Part shown: one piece after another, positions 60,001 through 64,000 of the stretch | How positions within the stretch are numbered: position 1 is the stretch's first letter | Layout: each line of letters begins with the position of its first letter | NCBI GenBank assembly: GCA_963971425.1 | Contig: OZ020523.1 | Span: forward strand, 22,735,105-22,799,104 | Length of the DNA: 64,000 bases | DNA from: Bryoerythrophyllum caledonicum | Lineage: Eukaryota > Streptophyta > Bryopsida > Pottiales > Pottiaceae | Reading direction: 5' to 3' | Notes under the pieces: model-generated | The model's input: only the letters and a program-made list of their open reading frames with translations | Databases searched by the model: none | Told to the model about the DNA's origin: nothing | Translations under genes and position numbers: made by a program

Positions 60001-60450
60001 GTTTTTGCTCAGAGACCGGAGAGACCGGGAAAAAGATAGAAAATTTAGGCAAGACTAGGAAAAGGGGAAGAATAGAGAGAACACACAAGAAGACTTGCCA
60101 CAAGGACGGGACAATGGAAACTAAATGATGGGACAAAGAGTAGACGGATGAGTAACATGAATTCAAGATCTAAGACGTAAGAGGTCTAAGTAGAATCTAC
60201 CGGGAGTCTTTTCTCTAGACTATAAAGAAGGCAACCGGAATTCACCCCAAGTAAAGGAAAATGAGAAGAGACCTCACAAGGAGGAAGTTTTACAAACAAG
60301 AAAAATCCATCAATTGTCAAGAATCACCTTGTTCACAGTTCTTGCCACCTCCTTGTTGCACCCACAACCTCCTTGCAATCGTGGTTTAGTCTCTGAATCT
60401 TCTCGCCGCGGTTGTAAACCTCCTTGTACCGCCTCTACGCCTAGTAATTG
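57100..60450 (-). mobile_element. Unidentified decayed repeat-derived region rich in CCGG
   Basis: The base style differs from its surroundings: many ccggt/accgg words and a higher GC content. Read on the minus strand it has broken protein-like stretches, such as LLDKHLSNFYDVSECYR and LRRVVEFLNPIFNPNRQERI, a Pro/Val-rich tandem segment (LPVETYNLPMDSPD, near 58213-58431) and a Lys/Glu-rich helical segment. I recognise no transposase, reverse transcriptase or integrase motif. It could be a decayed mobile element or its gag-like part, or a captured gene; I cannot decide. It is broken, with many breaks. Confidence 0.4.
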
Positions 60451-60599
60451 CCACCTCCGTTGTGTTTAAAACCCCCTCCACCACAATCTTTCACCAACCC
60501 TAGTTTGCAAATTTCAAACCCTTGGTTGCAGATTCAAATTCTAGATGGTTGCAACTCTCCTTCCACCTTCTTCTTCTTCTTCTTCTTCCTTGCGCATTG

Positions 60600-60965
60600 C
60601 ATCCTCGCTGCTCGCTCACATGTAGTGCTCTTTCGCGCTCACCCACGTATTGTGCTCCTTTTCTCTTGCCCACGTATTGTTCTCCTTTTCTCTTGCCCAC
60701 GTACTGTGCTCCCTTGCTCTCGCCTACGTATTGTGCTCCCTCGCTCTCGCCCGCGTACTGTGCTCCCTCGCTCTCGCCCACGTACTGTGCTCCCTTGCTC
60801 TCGCCCACGTACTGTGCTCCCTTGCTCTCGCCCACGTACTGTGCTCCCTCGCTCTCGCCCACGTACTGTGCTCCCTCGCTCTTGCCCACGTACTGTGCTC
60901 CCTCGCTCTCGCCCGCGTACTATACTCCCTCGCTCTCGCCCACGTACTGTGCTCCCTCGCTTACA
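60600..60965. repeat. 27-bp minisatellite, about 13 copies
   Basis: The unit is like ctcgctctcgcccacgtactg plus tgctcc; copies differ at one to three sites. Because 27 is divisible by three and the unit lacks stops, open frames run through it in all three forward frames and on the minus strand (GESEGAQYV repeats). It sits next to the CCGG-rich region and may be part of its leader. Confidence 0.9.
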
Positions 60966-61576
60966 GCAGTACCCCTCCTTTTATACTGGTACCCGGTTGC
61001 TCCTGGTGGTATCAAGTCTTGTGTTGGTACTTGGTTGTTGTTGCTGATACCCGATTGTTGTTGGTGGTACCCGGTTGATGCTCATACCCGATTGATACCC
61101 GGGTTTAGCTCGGGTATTAGTCCTTTTATTTATTTTTTATTTTTTTATTTTTTTATTTTTTCTTTCATATAAAATTGAGTTCCTCTTCTTTTGAATAAGA
61201 ATTTAAGACTCTAACAAACACTAAATTAAAAAAAATCTAAACAATTAGCAAGAAAAACTACAATTAATCTATCCATCTAAAGAAAGCTTTGACTAGCTAA
61301 TTTAGTCCAAGTGGTGATTTGGATCTTTTTCCTGGAGATTCTTCCCGGGCATTCTTTTTAGGTTTTATCGGGCATAAAACTTGGTGGTTTTAAGGTCTGG
61401 TTTTATCACCATTATGACACTAATTAACTAGCTAAGCATTCTCCTACTTTCACAAATTGCTATACAATCTACTTCTATGCAAACTGCTTTGCCGGTTATC
61501 GAAACTAAAAATCACAATTTTAGCTAATTTTTTTGTAGGGGCAACCAAGTGGGAGTTTCAGACTCCCACAATAATT
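60966..61576. other. Spacer between minisatellite and transposase remnant
   Basis: 60970-61110 repeats tacccggttg / tacccgattg motifs. The rest is AT-rich and unrecognised. Confidence 0.45.
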
Positions 61577-62573
61577 TCAGATGGAATTTATGCTTGGATT
61601 ACAAATATGAGTGAAAGAGGGAATACAATAGTTCACATCGCAACCACTATATGAGTTTTTGTTAGAACACTTCAAAGGTTAGTGAGAAAATTCAGAGAAG
61701 ATGGAACTTACACGAGCAAACCTTGCAGTGAAAGTCACCCTAAAAAGCTTAGTGATAGAGATGTTTGTAGTGTTTTGCAATACTCAAGAACTCGTTAGCA
61801 ATTATCAGTATCACAAGTATATGCTATCTTCAAGTAAGTAGACACACTATTCAAAGGTTTTTACGTAGAAGTGGCATTTCCAATCAAATTGCAATCAAGA
61901 AACCTCTCTAGACACCTTGTCACATGTCTTAGTGATTGACTTTTGCTTAGAAGTGTCGTGGATGGAGAATAGAAGAGTGGAAGCATATTGTTTGAATAGA
62001 TGAATCTATTTTTGATATTGAAAAAAACTCCAGACAAGTTCATGTTTGAAGAACTCCATATGAGCGCTATCCGTTAAGTTATCTAGTTCCTATTTTAAAA
62101 AGTGGACAGACTTCTCTGATGACTTGGGGCGCATTTACTAAAGGGAAAAAGTCAAAACTTGTCTTTGCGCCTAAAGACCAACGTTCTATTAAGGATTATT
62201 CTATGTAGAAGTGGTCTACAATGGAGAATTGGTTCATTTCATGGATAAAGTTCCACAAAGAGTACTCATGGAAGATGGCGCAGCCTTCCATCGCAATAAA
62301 ATATGTGAAGAATGGAGACAAACACGCATTTTTGAAAAGCTCAATTGGCATGCAAACTCTCCCAATCTCAATCCAATCAAGAACCTCTGGAAGATTCTAA
62401 AACATGATGAACAACATTGCAAGGCATGTCCTAGAAACTCACATGCGTTGCAAGTAGTTCTTGAAAGACAGTCAAACTTGATCAGCGGTACAAAGCTCCT
62501 TCAACAATGTCATTCCATGCCCTATCTATTACAAGCCATGATTGACTCAATAGGAGGACATACACGTCGGTAG
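61577..62573 (+). pseudogene. Tc1/mariner-type transposase remnant, catalytic Glu replaced by Lys
   Basis: Fragments in several frames keep the family order: LVRKFREDGTYTSKPCS and HPKKLSDRDVCSV (DNA-binding part), IVWIDESIFDIEKNSRQVHV (first Asp), LKSGQTSLMTWGAFTKGKKS, LVFAPKDQRSIKDY, then MEDGAAFHRNKICEEWRQTR (second Asp) and SPNLNPIKNLWKILK. The spacing from the second Asp to the last catalytic position is 34 residues, but that position is Lys (aag) instead of Glu, and the usual SPDLNP is SPNLNP. There are several stops and frameshifts. The sequence style resembles a different Tc1 lineage from those at 9114 and 53596. The reading frame ends exactly where the inverted foldback arm begins. 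Confidence 0.85.
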
Positions 62574-62875
62574 ATTTTTGAATATCATTTTTTGTATGCA
62601 TCTTTGGGCTTTGAAAATTTTCACACTTGTTATCAACATAAAGATGATTTTGTTCCAAAACTTTCATGGTGACATAACAAATTTTCAACCTTTGGGAGGG
62701 TGTCAAAGTTGGAAGTAGTGAAATGGTTTACCCTTTTGTTTCTCACAACTACATATGTTGGTAGATTTGGAATTTTTTTTTTGTGTGGATCTTCGGGACT
62801 AGAAATTTTCACGCATGTAAGCAACAAGGAAATAGTCTCAAGCCAAAAATTCTATGAACAAAAATAACTTTTAGT
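62574..62875 (-). repeat. Foldback-family arm (inverted)
   Basis: About one and three quarter units in reverse orientation relative to 55930-56410 and to the left half of 18171-19464. It ends near 62875 (tatgaacaaaaataac). It partners with 56085-56400. Confidence 0.75.
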
Positions 62876-62984
62876 ATATGCGGTTTATAGTATGTTTGTT
62901 ACACTACACTTAGATTTATTCAACTAGTGGAAACTTGTGCCCTCTGAACACAATACAAAAGCGATCTATATAAAGAAAGCCTCC

Positions 62985-63260
62985 CCATAACCAACTAAAA
63001 TCCTTAGCCAACGGCTATAAAATTGGGGTATATCCAACCCTCTTCCATCCCATTTCCACCAACTCAGCTCCGAATGGAGGTTTGCTATTAGTCAAGACCC
63101 TTACTTTTGGTCCTTGGTTATGGGGGGTACCTATTGCTAGCCACCCACTAAACATGGCTGCACAGCTTGGAAATTCATAACTAATTCAGTTTGCATCAAA
63201 AAAATATGAAATCACTTGAGTTGGAATTGTATTCTACTGGCTATTACTAAAAAATAGTAG
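62985..63260 (-). repeat. Dispersed repeat shared with 4742-5115
   Basis: The first about 145 bp have MITE-like inverted ends (ccccataaccaac at 62986 and ttggttatggggg at 63117). The following part matches the earlier section of 4742-5115 in reverse orientation. Superfamily unknown. Confidence 0.52.
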
Positions 63261-63482
63261 TATAATTATCTCCACTCTCCATATATGCACATTCCTTAAT
63301 TTGTTGGTTTTAGGGGGTCTTACCTTACATGTATACATGGGTATGTATAGGTATCGAAAAATGATGGGAGTTCCAATGACGGGGCAGGATAGGAACTCGC
63401 AGTGCTTTGTGGCCAACATATAGTGTACCAACGGGTATATACACGGGCCAAGTCCTCCAAGTCTGTACTTCCTTAAAGTCCC

Positions 63483-64000
63483 TTAACCCCAAAGGGACCA
63501 TTTTCCCCTGGAGGACGTTTTCCACTTTGGGAAGGTTCCTATAGTCTTGATTTTTATCATGAGTTTTTGGAAATTTTCATGAAGATGGAGCATAATAGTA
63601 GCTTTGTGGGAATATAAATTTTTTCACACCAAATCTTTGAATAGAAAGATATGCTATTCCAAGTGCAAAATTGGGGACTTCGGCCAACTCCTAAATTTTA
63701 CTAAAAGTCTTCTATTGACATTAGATTTTTCATACATACATAGAATGTTACTATATTGAAATATTCCTATGAATAAATCTTTTTTTAGTGAAAAAAAGCA
63801 TTTAAACCCAAGTTAAACATTTCCCTACATTGTCGGCAAGGGGGAATTTTTTTTGCACTTCAGATGCTATAATTTTATATCCGTATAGTGAATTGCATTC
63901 AAGTAAATACATGACGTTAATCTAGAAGTTTGTTTCAAGACCTTGTAGTTAAATGTCTAACTTTTACTTTAAAATGTGATTTTCATACTTCTTTCTGACA
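63483..64000 (-). mobile_element. TTAA-flanked element family P, copy 6 (runs off the window)
   Basis: Read on the minus strand the element ends at gggaccatt...cccttt-type right end, seen here as TTAACCCCAAAGGGACCA from 63483. The internal blocks (aaatttttt, tagaagtcttctattgaca-like, aaacattt) follow family P. The left end lies beyond 64000. Confidence 0.66.

Noticed and set aside
60448-61172. Three overlapping forward open frames and one reverse frame of 129-216 codons
   Set aside because: All are produced by the 27-bp minisatellite, which is a multiple of three and lacks stops.

Overview
The window looks like nuclear DNA of a land plant or close streptophyte relative. Four host genes with GT-AG introns sit about 5-14 kb apart in AT-rich, repeat-dominated sequence: a two-domain B3 DNA-binding protein with AT-hooks, an organellar (bacterial-type) aspartyl-tRNA synthetase, a CURT1-type thylakoid curvature protein, and an F-box Tubby-like protein. 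CURT1, the F-box/Tubby fusion and B3 domains point to the green lineage. The abundance of Tc1-type and TTAA-flanked (piggyBac-like) DNA elements and the compact introns make a non-seed plant such as a bryophyte plausible, but the sequence does not fix the species.

Layout. 1-5 kb: satellite-like foldback units, a 2-kb inverted pair of TTAA-flanked elements, and a collapsed second copy of the B3 gene. 5-20 kb: a 2.6-kb unnamed repeat (R-A), a broken Tc1-type element with DD37E spacing, a young Ty3/gypsy chromovirus fossil with near-identical LTRs and CACTA duplications, and a 1.3-kb foldback element inserted in a second R-A copy. 20-27 kb: the B3 gene, then R-A copy 3 carrying a Mutator-type MITE, and a TTAA element carrying a Harbinger-type MITE. 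27-32 kb: AspRS on the minus strand, 15 exons. 32-36 kb: more MITEs and an internally deleted Tc1 relative. 36.6-37.5 kb: CURT1. 38-41 kb: TTAA elements. 41.7-44.3 kb: the Tubby-like gene. 45-53 kb: TTAA elements, hairpins and low-complexity DNA. 53-64 kb: a nearly open Tc1 transposase with one in-frame stop, an AT minisatellite, a large region bounded by inverted foldback arms holding an unidentified decayed element, a 27-bp minisatellite and a fourth Tc1-type transposase remnant, then the edge of another TTAA element.

The host genes do not form a pathway. Two serve organelles (AspRS and CURT1), one is a likely transcription regulator and one a likely membrane-tethered F-box/Tubby regulator. 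The strongest candidates for something undescribed are the foldback family with 170-200 bp satellite-like arms (one member TA-flanked with a matching empty site, another bounding a transposase remnant), the dense TTAA-element families, and the B3-AT-hook-B3 gene with same-phase introns at corresponding points of both B3 domains. All exon models come from reading splice sites and conserved protein motifs; no transcript or database search was available.
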